A stretch of DNA of 64,000 bases. It comes from Megaustenia siamemsis. Its lineage: Eukaryota; Mollusca; Gastropoda; Stylommatophora; Ariophantidae. The position numbers and the translations under genes were made by a program. Positions 1 through 10,020 of the stretch are shown here, one piece after another. The notes beneath the pieces are model-generated. The model saw only the letters and a program-made list of their open reading frames with translations. It had not been told where the DNA came from and ran no database searches. The first letter of the stretch is position 1. Each line of letters begins with the position of its first letter. Location: assembly GCA_032433765.1 (NCBI GenBank), contig JAVIAB010000059.1:58418103-58482102 (forward strand), given 5' to 3'.

Positions 1-1063
1 CACACTAAAGCATTTGACAAAGTAAAGCATGTGGAAATAATCAATATGCTGGAGAAATTAAACATTGATGACAAGGATCTGCGAATCACAAAAAAGACAT
101 GTACTGGCAACAAACAGCAGCTATACGAATTAGCAACCAAACAGGACAATCTCAATTTATAAAAAAAGGTGTCAGACAAGGCTGTGTTCTGTCGCCGGAT
201 TTGTTTTCACTTTACAGCGAATATATGATATCAATAGTAGACAAAAAAAGAATTAAAGTCAACGGCCACAACATAAATAACTTGCGATATGCGGATGACA
301 GTCTTAATACCAGAGACAGAGGATGAACTACAAGAAATTACAGACATAATAGTAGAAGAAAGCAACAAAAAAGGTCTCATAGTAAGAAAACAGAAGTAAT
401 GGTTATATCGAAGAAACAATCATCACCATCATGCATCATATAAATAAACAGGTCAAATTTGAAACAAGTGCAACACGTCAAATACTTGGGCACAGTAATA
501 ACATCAGATGGAAGATGCACCACAGAAATAAAAAGCAGAATAGCTCAGGCCAAAATAGCATTTCAGAAAATAAAAAATATATTATGCAGCAAATCTATGT
601 CAATAGAAATAAGAAAGAGAGCTCATCGGTGCTATATAGAACCAATTCTGACCTATGGAATCGAATCATGGACAGTAGACAAACAAATGAAAAGACGATT
701 AGAGGCCACAGAGATGAGATTTCTCAGAAGAATGTTGAAAGTTCCCTGGACAGCTAAAAAAAAACCAATGAGGAAGTTCTCATAGAGGCCAACACAAAAA
801 GGCAGCTCCTAAAAAACACCAGAAAGAAACAATCAACATTTTTGGGGCGCATCATGAGAAGAGGAAAGTTGGAATACTTGATTACAACTGGCAAAATAAA
901 AGGAAAGAGAGATCGCGAACGACAAAGAGAGAAAATACTGGATAGCTTGGTGTCATGGCATGGAAAACAGTCAACAACAGAACTCATACGATGCACTGTA
1001 GATAGAAGATTGTGGAAGGACATGATCGCCTACGCCAACCGGTATGGCACATGATGATGATGT
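1..1063 (+). mobile_element. LINE family A, 3' part (RTE-like, decayed)
   Basis: Degenerate reverse-transcriptase (RT) sequence entering from the left edge. Visible in order: an RT motif with FDKVKH-type residues (1-60), GVRQGCVLSP and a YADD catalytic box (about 160-300), then the common LINE C-terminal region with KYLGTVITSDGR (470-510), ILTYGIESWTVD (about 645-690) and GRIMRRGKLEY (845-880). These lie in several frames, so the copy is dead; the frame is lost right after YADD. The element ends in a short TGATGATGATG tail at 1052-1063, typical of RTE-type LINEs. RT homology is clear; the clade is inference. Better preserved copies are at 34001-35897 and 43095-44502. Confidence 0.88.
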
Positions 1064-1104
1064 TATTTGTTTTGATGATAGTATATTTATCAAGGCATTA
1101 AAAT
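1061..1104 (-). mobile_element. LINE family C sliver
   Basis: About 40 bases, starting TTATTTGTTTTGATG, match the minus-strand LINE C sequence at 14139-14185 and 39510-39550. It abuts the tail of the LINE A copy, so LINE A probably landed in or beside an older LINE C copy. Confidence 0.5.
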
Positions 1105-1450
1105 GTTGACAACACTCACTCAGAAAAAAACCCCCACAAATAATGAGCAACAGAAAAAAAAAGAACAATATACAGTTCAAAGCACGATTGAACACATACT
1201 CCTGGACACAGCGCCTTGCCATGAGAAACAAACGATAGAGCACACGGCCAAGTAAACATCTTAAAATTATTAATTTCTACCTAAATTAGGGTGTTTAGTT
1301 GGGTGTGTGCCCTAGCGTTTGTTTCTCGTGGCAAAGCGCTGTGTCAAGGAGTATGGGGGTCCATCCTCCTTCAGGCTGACTATTGTTCTTTGTTGTTTTT
1401 GTTTTTTTTTTCTGTTGTTGCGTGCTTGTACTTTTTTCCGAGTGTTACAA
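1105..1450. repeat. Imperfect inverted repeat, about 140-bp arms
   Basis: The reverse complement of 1107-1245 resembles 1297-1445. Both read GTTTGTTTCTC, then GGCAA, then GCGCTGTGTC, GGAGTATG, TATTGTTCTTT, a T-run and CTGTTG. The loop is about 50 bases. This could be a foldback or MITE-like element or two copies of a dispersed repeat in opposite orientation. No ORF here is believable. Confidence 0.6.
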
Positions 1451-1994
1451 ACATATCACTTCCAATTACATTTTTTTGAAAGCCCGCCTGCAGATAAGGT
1501 TTTCCCGAAAACACCCAATGCTTGTGACGTCATCAGCAAAGTGAGCAACATACAGCTGGCGTCCTTTTACTCACAACCGTACCGGCTCGCAATATTGAAA
1601 ACGTCACACGCTTTGGGTGACCCTCTCAGCGGGCGAGCTTTCTATGTAGTTGGCGATGCAAGGCACATCCGAGGCACATAACCTGTTTAGTTAGATAGGC
1701 CTGTGCTCAGAAAGTGAAACACCGATAGACTCCCAGCAAGCGTGACGCTTTTAAGCTTTGAGCAGAGGTGGTTGTGGGTAGATTTTCATCAGCCGTCTAT
1801 AACTCGCATAGGTAAATACGTCACATTAGTTGGGGGTTTTCCGGTGTTTCCCTTTCCGTGCTCTGGTCTATCTAGGCTATGTGCTACAAGTTAGGAAGGA
1901 CTCACTTTTGTCACGTTTCCAAACCGCCTAACTCTTTCCGTGCGGAAGCTTTTTATCGACTCAACGGAAGAGATTTCAAAGACAACGTTTTTCT
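1451..1994. other. No gene seen
   Basis: Unique-looking sequence. The last part (about 1925-1995) resembles the sequence before the single-copy repeat unit at 31870-31930, so it probably belongs to the dispersed repeat that seeded the next array. Confidence 0.5.
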
Positions 1995-2716
1995 TCATGG
2001 TTTAAAGAATCAATTTATATTTATATTTATCTAACTTTCATGGTTTTAAGAATCAATCTACATATTTATATTTATCTAACTTTCATGGTTTTAAGAATCA
2101 ATCTACATATTTATATTTATCTAACTTTCATGGTTTTAAGAATCAATCTACATATTTATATTTATCTAACTCTCATGGTTTTAAGAATCAATCTACATAT
2201 TTATATTTATCTAACTTTCATGGTTTTAAGAATCAATCTATATATTTATATTTATCTAACTTTCATGGTTTTAAGAATCAATCTACATATTTATATTTAT
2301 CTAACTTTCATGGTTTTAAGAATCAATCTACATATTTATATTTATCTAACTTTCATGGTTTTAAGAATCAATCTACATATTTATATTTATCTAACTTTCA
2401 TGGTTTTAAGAATCAATCTACATATTTATATTTATCTAACTTTCATGGTTTTAAGAATCAATCTACATATTTATATTTATCTAACTTTCATGGTTTTAAG
2501 AATCAATCTACATATTTATATTTATCTAACTTTCATGGTTTTAAGAATCAATCTACATATTTATATTTATCTAACTTTCATGGTTTTAAGAATCAATCTA
2601 CATATTTATATTTATCTAACTTTCATGGTTTTAAGAATCAATCTACATATTTATATTTATCTAACTTTCATGGTTTTAAAAATCAATCTACATATTTATA
2701 TTTATCTAACATATAA
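1995..2716. repeat. 45-bp minisatellite, about 16 units
   Basis: Tandem copies of a 45-bp unit beginning TTTCATGGTTTTAAGAATC and ending TATATTTATCTAA. One degenerate unit is followed by 15 near-perfect ones. Because 45 is a multiple of three and the unit has no stop in one frame, it produces a spurious 233-codon ORF (15-residue repeat MVLRINLHIYIYLTF). The last unit carries TTTTAAAAATC instead of TTTTAAGAATC. That variant also appears after the LINE at 3855, which identifies the duplicated segment. A single copy of the unit sits at 31930-31976. Confidence 0.95.
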
Positions 2717-2896
2717 CATATTGTATATGACAACAAAGTAGTTCCACCCCCACTACTGGCTCCTTGCTTCCAGCTTTACCGCATTCATTTGTCCCTTTCC
2801 TATTCATGTTGTATACTCGTTATCAATAATTCATCATCATCATTGAGTGCCCTCTCCGCATTGAAGGTTGGCAACCATATGAGTAGTATACCAGGG
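2663..2896. repeat. 234-bp target-site duplication, left copy
   Basis: The segment from AACTTTCATGG to CCAGGG is repeated at 3855-4088 with the same 234-bp length. The one difference I saw is TTGCTTCC versus TTGATTCC. It flanks the LINE B fragment exactly. It contains the last minisatellite unit, the 3' end of LINE C and the first 15 bases of the foldback element. Confidence 0.9.
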
Positions 2897-3854
2897 GGTA
2901 GTATACAGCTTACAGAAGCATTTGAAATAAGAACAGGAGTAAGGCAAGGATGCCTCCTGTCTCCATTTCTCTTTCTACTGGCCATAGATTGGATTATGAA
3001 AATAACTCAAAACAACAGAAATGGGATCCAGTGGTCACTGACCAAACAACTTGATGATTTAGACTTTGCTGATGACATAGCTCTCCTATCACACAGCCAT
3101 CAACAGATGCAGGATAAAATGAGTATATTAGATGAGAGATCACAACAGCTAGGACTAAAGATTAATAGAGATAAGACCAATATTATGAGAATTAATGCAG
3201 TTGGCAATAACCATATAAAACTAGGAGAAATACCTCTACTAGACGTACAATCTTATATATATCTGGGCAGTAATATAGATAAAGAGGGAGGAACAGAAAA
3301 TGATACCAAAATAAGGATATCAAAAGCAAGAGGAGCTTTCATTGCACTGGGAAACATATGGAAATCCAAAGAAATTAGGCTAAATACAAAAATAAAAATT
3401 TTCAACTCAAATGTTAAGTCGGTCCTATTATATGGCTGTGAAACATGGAGAATGACAAAATTGACAATCACGAAAGTACAGACTTTCATTAATGGATGCT
3501 TGCGCAGAATAAAGGGATGGAAATGGCAGGACAAAGTCACTAACATGGAATTATGGAAATGTACCGGTCAAATACCAGTGGATAAAGAGATACAGCGAAG
3601 ACGATGGCGATGGATAGGACACACACTACGGAAGCCAACTGAGAGTATTACACAACAGGCCCTTTTTTGGAATCCCCAGGGGAAAAGACAAAGAGGAAGA
3701 CCAAGGAATTCATGGAGAAGACAGATAGAAGCAGTGATGAAGATGATGGGGAAGACATAGAATGATCTTAAAAGAATGGCAAAAAACAGAACGACTTGGA
3801 AAGTGTTTGTTGAAGACCTATGCTCCACCAGGAGCTAAAAGGTAAAAGAAGAAG
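2897..3854 (+). pseudogene. LINE family B, 5'-truncated RT fragment
   Basis: Open frame through RT to 3760. It contains RTGVRQGCLLSPFLF, the catalytic FADD box in LDDLDFADDIALL, YLGSNIDKEG, SVLLYGCETWR and WRWIGHTLRKP, the usual C-terminal order for this LINE type. Upstream in-frame codons belong to the flanking DNA. A TAG at 3758-3760 interrupts the frame where other copies read on (AAGACATGGAATGATC). The 3' end is GGAGCTAAAAGGTAAAAG followed by AAGAAGAA. The fragment lacks endonuclease and the RT fingers, so it cannot be autonomous. Other B copies are at 29805 and 41605. Confidence 0.9.
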
Positions 3855-4088
3855 AACTTTCATGGTTTTAAAAATCAATCTACATATTTATATTTATCTA
3901 ACATATAACATATTGTATATGACAACAAAGTAGTTCCACCCCCACTACTGGCTCCTTGATTCCAGCTTTACCGCATTCATTTGTCCCTTTCCTATTCATG
4001 TTGTATACTCGTTATCAATAATTCATCATCATCATTGAGTGCCCTCTCCGCATTGAAGGTTGGCAACCATATGAGTAGTATACCAGGG
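3855..4088. repeat. 234-bp target-site duplication, right copy
   Basis: Right-hand copy of 2663-2896. It begins inside the duplicated minisatellite unit and runs through the LINE C tail (TCATCATCATCATTGAG) and the CATATG site into the foldback element. Confidence 0.9.
4022..4073 (-). mobile_element. LINE family C, 3' end (host of the foldback element)
   Basis: TCATCATCATCATTGAG is the reverse complement of a TGATGATGATGA tail and is followed by CGCATTGAAGGTTGGC, as in the LINE C copy at 39048. The copy is split here by the 9.65-kb element and resumes at 13727. Confidence 0.85.
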
Positions 4089-4572
4089 TCCAACTGATTA
4101 GCATTTGGCCCGTAAATTAACAAAGATATATAGGGCGGCGCGCGGCGCGCATAAAGCGTGCGGCGCAGGGGGAGTTAACCATGACAGCTCGTGTCAGGAT
4201 GTTGACCGCTAGTCCCGGTGACTCCGGAAGTGACCTGTTTATGTCTGGTGTGCGCTGACTTTTGGAGTTCTTGCGGTACTTGCTCGACAGTGATAGGTTA
4301 GTAGATTATACAACATCAATGAAAAACAATCAATATAAAACAGAAGACAAAGATATATTTTATTCTTTTATTATCTCAATAGGTGTATAACATACATTGA
4401 TATTATATATCATTAAAAACATATTCAGTACATTGAGTAAATATATAGTACAGGGATAACAATTATTTATAGCTATGTAGTTGGGTGTCTGCTTAGCGTT
4501 GTGTCATAAATGAATCATAAGGGGTGAAACAGTTAGAGATTGCTGGGTAGTCTTAAGTGGTAGTGTAAAGAG

Positions 4573-4995
4573 TTAAATATCTAGAGGCGTTGTCGAGACG
4601 TTATCATCAGCTACCTTTCTTTTTATATAGAAATAGGAAAGAGCATTTCTTGTTTGATTGTAGGAAAATATGGAATTATTTAAGACTTTGAATCCTACAT
4701 TTTTCCCACCCTTGGCCTTTTGCGTAGCGAGAACCTCTAAAAACATATCTTTATCTAATTTGTTGTGTTGCTTGCTTAGCCCTTTACAACTGATTTTATC
4801 GTAATCCCCACTACAATGGTACGTCTTACTACATAAGCTAACAAGAGCTGTCCCTTCGTACTCTAGTTTAAAAAGCCCGGGCGTTCGTTTGGTGTATGCT
4901 TTAACACCCTTACAATTTATACAGTCTGTCTTGCTAGTATGTTCATCGCAGCGATGGTTGTATAGGGGTCGTCTAGTGTGTCGTGATGGGTGCAT
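4573..4995 (-). CDS. Outward-facing 140-aa ORF of foldback element, left copy
   Basis: Identical in protein to the ORF at 12799-13221. It transcribes toward the element tip, with AATAAA on the minus strand near 4355. The first 14 or so codons are read from the adjacent 32-bp minisatellite, so the true 5' part is missing or joined by splicing. The body is Cys- and Lys-rich, with TPGLFKLEYEG (residues 39-49), SLCSKTYHCSGDYDKISCKG (53-72), GFKVLN and LSYFYIKRKV near the end. The pattern resembles a C-terminal segment I associate from memory with large proteins (often labelled DNA polymerase B-like) of Polinton-type elements; no search was done. Perfect identity of the two copies implies recent homogenisation or youth. 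Confidence 0.55.
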   Translation of the reverse strand: MHPSRHTRRPLYNHRCDEHTSKTDCINCKGVKAYTKRTPGLFKLEYEGTALVSLCSKTYHCSGDYDKISCKGLSKQHNKLDKDMFLEVLATQKAKGGKNVGFKVLNNSIFSYNQTRNALSYFYIKRKVADDNVSTTPLDI

Positions 4996-5588
4996 GGAGG
5001 TCGGCTAGTATATCGTGATGGGTGTACGGATGGCGTTTAGTGTGTCATATTGGGTGTATAGAGGGCGGCTAGTGTGTCGTGATGGTTGTATAGGGGTCGT
5101 TTAGTGTGTCGTGATTGGTACAGGGAGGGCGGGTAGTGTGTTATGATGGGTGTACGGAGGTCGTCTAGTGTGTCATATTGGGTGTATAGAGGGCGTTTAG
5201 TGTGTCATGATGGTTGTATAGGGGTCGTCTAGTGTGTCATGATGGGTGCATGGAGGTCGGCTATTATATCGTGAGGGGTGTACGGAGGTCGGCTAGTGTG
5301 TCATGATGGCGGTATACCGGTCGTCTAGTGTCATGATGGTTGTATGGAGGTCGTCTAGTGTTGTATGATGGGTGTATGGAGGTCGTCTACTGTGTCGTGA
5401 GGGGTGTATGGAGGTCATCTAGTGTGGTATGTGGGGTGTATGGAGGTCATCTAGTGTGGTATGTGGGGTGTATGGAGGTCATCTAGTGTGATATAAGGCT
5501 GTATGCCGGGCGTCTAGTGTGACATGAGGGCTGTATACCGGTCGCCTAGTGTGGCATCAGGGCTGTATGGCGGTTGTCTGGTATATCA
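4976..5588. repeat. 32-bp minisatellite in left arm
   Basis: About 19 copies of a 32-bp unit of the form TAGTGTGTCATGATGGGTGT followed by ATGGAGGTCGTC, with many point variants. It overlaps the start of the 140-codon ORF. The mirror array is at 12208-12820. Confidence 0.9.
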
Positions 5589-5925
5589 TACTTTAAGCAA
5601 CCAATAAGAAAACAGGAAAAAACGAAGGAATTCAACATTACTTATCTTAACTACTTTACAGCAATACAGTTTAATAACGTGTTATCGTTAAGTCTTACCA
5701 TACTTTAAGAGAAAACATTCAAACTTACAGTATAAAATATAGTCTCAATCATCTACAATGAATATAACCTATTATCGATAACCCTTAACATACTTTAAGA
5801 GAAAACAAGCCAACTTACTGTGCAAAACTCCGCTAGAATGAACAGTAACTTTCCTTGAATCAACCAAACTTATAACACAAATTCTCACATGAGACTAGTT
5901 TAAATATATCCTGGTAGCAGATTTT
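5589..5925. other. Spacer between divergent ORFs, left arm
   Basis: Contains a twice-repeated motif CATACTTTAAGAGAAAAC (about 5700 and 5790). On the minus strand it has two GTAAGT donor-like sites, each next to that motif (reverse complement AACTTAC at about 5726 and 5814). These could be donors for a spliced 5' part of the outward gene; no matching acceptor was established. Confidence 0.4.
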
Positions 5926-6045
5926 AACCAATCAGCGAGTGACTACGTCAACATCGCCTGATATCCAGATTAACCAATCAGAGAAGAGTATTAACATCGG
6001 AGGCGGGGCAAAGAAATGACTGACAGGTGGATTAACCAATCAGAG
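5926..6045 (+). promoter_or_regulatory. Promoter-like block with three CCAAT boxes and a GC box
   Basis: Three TTAACCAATCAG/ACCAATCAG motifs (CCAAT at 5928-5932, 5974-5978 and 6036-6040) match the NF-Y consensus. A GC-box-like GAGGCGGGGC lies at 6000-6009, and a CRE-like GACTACGTCA at 5941-5950. The block sits between the outward 140-codon ORF and the inward short exon, so it could drive either or both. It is mirrored at 11750-11870. Function is inferred from motif content. Confidence 0.55.
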
Positions 6046-6099
6046 AAGTGCGTTAGCCGAAGCGTAGGTAGTGGCTGTCGGGTCAGTGGTGGGGGAAAA

Positions 6100-6319
6100 A
6101 TGCGGGGTGGTGGATTACTTGAACTCATTTTGACCCCTGAGCCAATTCCAGAAGAGTTCTATGACCTCATTTTGACCGCTGAAGGCTTTAATACCAGTGT
6201 TGCCCACTTCAACGAACGACATACATCATTAATGGTGATTACTTCAGCTCTTAGACTTGGAGTTCCATATCTTTATCACTTCAACGAAGGACAGACAACA
6301 GTAAAGATGATCATTTCAG
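6100..6319 (+). CDS. Exon-like short ORF of foldback element, left copy
   Basis: From ATG at 6100 the frame reads MRGGGLLELILTPEPIPEEF, then AEGFNTSVAHFNERHTS and PYLYHFNEGQTTVKMIISG. It reaches a strong splice donor CAG|GTAAGA at 6320 rather than a natural stop; the genomic stop is only seven codons further on. An in-frame upstream ATG exists at 6016, but it lies among the CCAAT boxes, so 6100 is the likelier start. The product is not recognised. A short internal echo, HFNER and HFNEG, is visible. The intron would run into the 221-bp array toward the centre; I could not find its acceptor. Confidence 0.45.
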
Positions 6320-6344
6320 GTAAGAAAACTTAGTTCCAAACCCT

Positions 6345-7945
6345 AAAATTTTGGTTCATACTCACAAAGTTGAACACAAACTCTACAAATTTAGGCCCAA
6401 CGTTGTAATTGTTAGACACGAAAGTCGTAAATGTTATATGCAAAGTCCAAAAGTTTGTCAAAAAGACAACCCAAACTCAAAATAGTTAGACACAAAGCCC
6501 AACAATTTTATATGCAAAGGCCAAAAAGTTACTCCAAAAGACAACTAATGTAACACTTAACCCCAAAATTTCGTCGCATAACCAAACAGTTGAACTCAAA
6601 AGCCTAAAAATTTAGTCCCAAAGTCGTAATTGTTCGACACGAAAGTCGTAAATGTTATATGCAAAGTCCAAAAGTTTGTCAAAAAGACAACCTTAACTCA
6701 AAATAGTTAGACACAAAGCCCAACAATTTTATATGCAAAGGCCAAAAAGTTACTCCAAAAGACAACTAATGTAACACTTAACTCCAAAATTTCGTCTCAT
6801 AACCAAAAAGTTGAACTCAAAAGCCTAAAAATTTAGTCCCAAAGTCGTAATTGTTCGACACGAAAGTCGTAAATGTTATATGCAAAGTCCAAAAGTTTGT
6901 CAAAAAGACAACCTAAACTCAAAATAGTTAGACACGAAAGGTCAAAAAAAAGTATATGCAAAGTCCAAAAGGTTACTCCAAAAGACAACTAATGTAACAC
7001 CATTGCACAAAAATTTAGTTGCGTAACCAAAAAGTTGAACTCAAAACCCTACAAAATTTAGTCCCAAAGTCGTAATTGTTCGACACGAAAGACCAAATAG
7101 TTATATTCAAAGTCCAAAAGTTTGTCAAAAAGACAACCTTAACTCAAAATAGTTAGACACAAAGCCCAACAATTTATATGCAAAGGCCAAAAAGTTACTC
7201 CAAAAGACAACTAATATAACACTTAATCCCAAAATTGCATCTCATAACCAAACATTTGAACTCAAAAGCCTAAAAATTTAGTCCCAAAGTCGTAATTGTT
7301 CGACACGAAAGTCGTAAATGTTATATGCAAAGTCCAAAAGTTTGTCAAAAAGACAACCTTAACTCAAAATAGTTAGACACAAAGCCCAACAATTTATATG
7401 CAACGTCCAAAAAAGTTACTCCAAAAGACAACTAATGTAGCACTTAACCCCAAAATTTCGTCTCATAACCAAAAAGTTGAACTCAAAAGCCTAAAAATTT
7501 AGTCCCAAAGTCGTAATTGTTCGACACGAAAGTCGTAAATGTTATATGCAAAGTCCAAAAGTTTGTCAAAAAGACAACCTAAACTCAAAATAGTTAGACA
7601 CGAAAGGTAAAAAAAAAAGTATATGGAAAGTCCAAAAGGTTACTCCAAAAGACAACTAATGTAACACCATTGCACAAAAATTTAGTTGCGTAACCAAAAA
7701 GTTGAACTCAAAACCCTACAAAATTTAAACCCAAAATCAAAATAGTTAGACACGAAAGACCAAATAGTTATATTCAAAGTCCAAAAGTTTGTCAAAAAGA
7801 CAACCTTAACTCAAAATAGTTAGACACAAAGCCCAACAATTTATATGCAAAGTCCAAAAAGTTACTCCAAAAGACAACTAATGTAGCACTTAATCCCAAA
7901 ATTTCGTCTCATAACCAAAAAGTTGAACTCAAAACCCTAAAAAGT
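6345..7945. repeat. 221-bp tandem array, left arm
   Basis: About seven copies of a roughly 221-bp unit. Its phrase GTCGTAATTGTTCGACACG recurs at about 6622, 6843, 7068, 7288 and 7509. The unit is strongly A-rich on this strand, with reiterated CAAAGTCCAAAAG, CAAAAGACAAC and AACTCAAAA phrases. It starts just after the splice donor at 6320. The mirror array is at 10021-11440. Confidence 0.92.
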
Positions 7946-8325
7946 GTCCACTTATCAACCAAAGTCTTTAATACAGCTGAGAAAACCCTAATAAATAATT
8001 ACAATTTACTAAAAATGTTGCACTTGATGATAGCTGCGACTGTGTCTAAATCATTATTGAAAATATTCATAGAACTCTAGTAAAAACCAAACACACTAAA
8101 ACACCACATTGAAAGAATGAACTTAAAGTTCACGCCTCTGTCACAACTCTGCTAAGAAAAGTACTGCAAAACATGAAAGTTATGGCCCCTGCTATAACTC
8201 TACTAAACGAAAGTATTACCAAACATGTAGGTTACACTCCTACCATAACCCACTAAGAAAAACAAGATTTTGACCTATGATGCAATACCAGGCGACTTTA
8301 TAGGAGTTTTTCCCCTTGTCCCTTT
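7946..8325. other. Unique part of the element centre, no gene seen
   Basis: No ORF or repeat was recognised between the A-rich array and the 136-bp array. There are loosely repeated phrases such as CATGAAAGTTATGGCCC and CATGTAGGTTACACTCC. Confidence 0.5.
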
Positions 8326-9740
8326 ATGAGGGGTACGCCCATGAAACTGTTAAAAATAGTAAATTTACACTCTAGGGCTACTCCAAACTTTACATTAGAC
8401 ATCCCCATAGCAAAAATTTACTTAAAAGTCACTTTTATGGTTGTTACTCCCCTTGCCTATTTTTTGGCGGTTACGCCCATGAAACTGTTAAAAATAGTCA
8501 ATTTAACATCTAGACATACCACAAACTTTATATTAAGCATCCCCGTATCAAGAATTTACTAAAAAACCACTTTTATGAGTGTTGCCCCCTTACCCATTTT
8601 TGGCGGTTACGCCAATGAAACTGTTAAAAATAGTAAATTTAACATCTAGACATACCCCAAACTTTATATTAAGCATCCCCATATCAAGAATTTACATAAA
8701 AACAACGTTTGAAATTACTACCCCTGTACCCATTTTTGGCGGTTACGCCCATGAAACTGTTAAAAAATAGTAAATTTAACCTCTAGACATACCCCAAACT
8801 TTATATTAAGCATCCCCATATCAAGAATTTACATAAAAATCACTTTTGACATTACTACCCCTGTACCCATTTTTGGCGGTTACGCCCATGAAATCGATAA
8901 AAAATTGAAATTTAACACCTAGACATACCCCAAACTTTATATTAAGCATCTCCGTATCAAGAATTTACATAAAAACAACTTTTGAAATTACTACCCCTGT
9001 ACCCATTTTTGGCGGTTACGCCCATGAAATCGATAGAAAATGGAAATTAAACCTCTAGACATACCCCAAACTTTATATTAAGCATCCCCATATCAAGAAT
9101 TTACATAAAAATCACTTTTGAAATTACGACCCATGTACCCATTTTTGGCGGTTACGCCCATGAAACTGTTAAAAATAGTAAATTTAACCTCTAGACATAC
9201 CCCAAACTTTATATTAAGCATCCCCATATCAAGAATTTACATAAAAATCACTTTTGACATTACTACCCCTGTACCCATTTTTGGCGGTTACGCCCATGAA
9301 ATCGATAAAAAATTGAAATTTAACCCTAGACATACCCCAAACTTTATATTAAGCATCTCCGTATCAAGAATTTACATAAAAACAACTTTTGAAATTACTA
9401 CCCCTGTACCCATTTTTGGCGGTTACGCCCATGAAATCGATAGAAAATGGAAATTTAACCTCTAGACATACCCCAAACTTTATATTAAGCATCCCCATAT
9501 CAAGAATTTACATAAAAATCACTTTTGAAATTACGACCCATGTACCCATTTTTGGCGGTTACGCCCATGAAACTGTTAAAAATAGTAAATTTAACCTCTA
9601 GACATACCCCAAACTTTATATTAAGCATCCCCATATCAAGAATTTACATAAAAATCACTTTTGACATTACTACCCCTGTACCCATTTTTGGCGGTTACGC
9701 CCATGAAATCGATAAAAAAATTGAAGTTTAACCTATTGGC
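8326..9740. repeat. 136-bp array with three-unit higher-order structure
   Basis: Units are marked by TTTTGGCGGTTACGCC at about 8460, 8597, 8733, 8870, 9006, 9142, 9278, 9413, 9549 and 9685 (spacing 135-137). After CCCATGAAA the units carry one of three variants: CTGTTAAAAATAG, TCGATAAAAAATTG or TCGATAGAAAATGG. From 8733 the order is 1-2-3-1-2-3-1-2, a 408-bp higher-order repeat. Several overlapping ORFs here are artefacts of the repeat. Confidence 0.92.
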
Positions 9741-9793
9741 ATACATCAAACATAATATGTGACACGCCCATGTATCAAATTTGCCTAAAAAAT

Positions 9794-10020
9794 CAACCAA
9801 AAATTAGTAGTATAGATTGGCATTTAGGATGGATAGACTATAAGGAAAAATGTAGACTCTCATATAAGGAAAAACAAATCTGCCGGTAGACTATTTATAT
9901 AAGGAATATTCCTGGAAGCAGAAAAAATCTGCTGGTAGACTATTTATATAAGGAATATTCTGCTTCTGGAAGAAGATTCGGGGATTCTAAATGACATACT
10001 ATACTACTAATTTTTGGTTG
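9794..10020. mobile_element. MITE, 227 bp, with long terminal inverted repeats
   Basis: Ends CAACCAAAAATTAGTAG... and, on the other strand, the same 22 bases, with imperfect inverted similarity continuing to about 37 bases. Direct AAT flanks at 9791-9793 and 10021-10023 suggest a 3-bp target duplication. The interior repeats TAGACTATTTATATAAGGAA twice. It has no coding capacity. It sits exactly at the inner edge of the right arm. Confidence 0.75.

Larger units (their letters stand above)
4074..7774 (+). repeat. Foldback element, left arm
   Basis: Reverse complement of 10021-13720; 3701 versus 3700 bases. From the tip inward: a GC-rich block (GGGCGGCGCGCGGCGCGC, about 4132-4150), a 3' region with TTTATT polyadenylation-type signals for a minus-strand gene (about 4352), a 140-codon ORF, a 32-bp array, promoter-like CCAAT boxes, a short exon and a 221-bp array. 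The array continues past the arm boundary to about 7945 on this side only. Confidence 0.92.

Noticed and set aside
1319..1681. 120-codon ORF
   Set aside because: Overlaps one arm of an inverted repeat; no homology or codon signal.
2040..2741. 233-codon ORF with perfect 15-residue repeats
   Set aside because: Created by a 45-bp minisatellite lacking stops in one frame. No protein-like composition change at synonymous sites and no gene context.
8326..9731. Several 60-115 codon ORFs in the element centre
   Set aside because: All are frames through the 136-bp array (repeating TPMKLLKIVNL); no evidence of coding.
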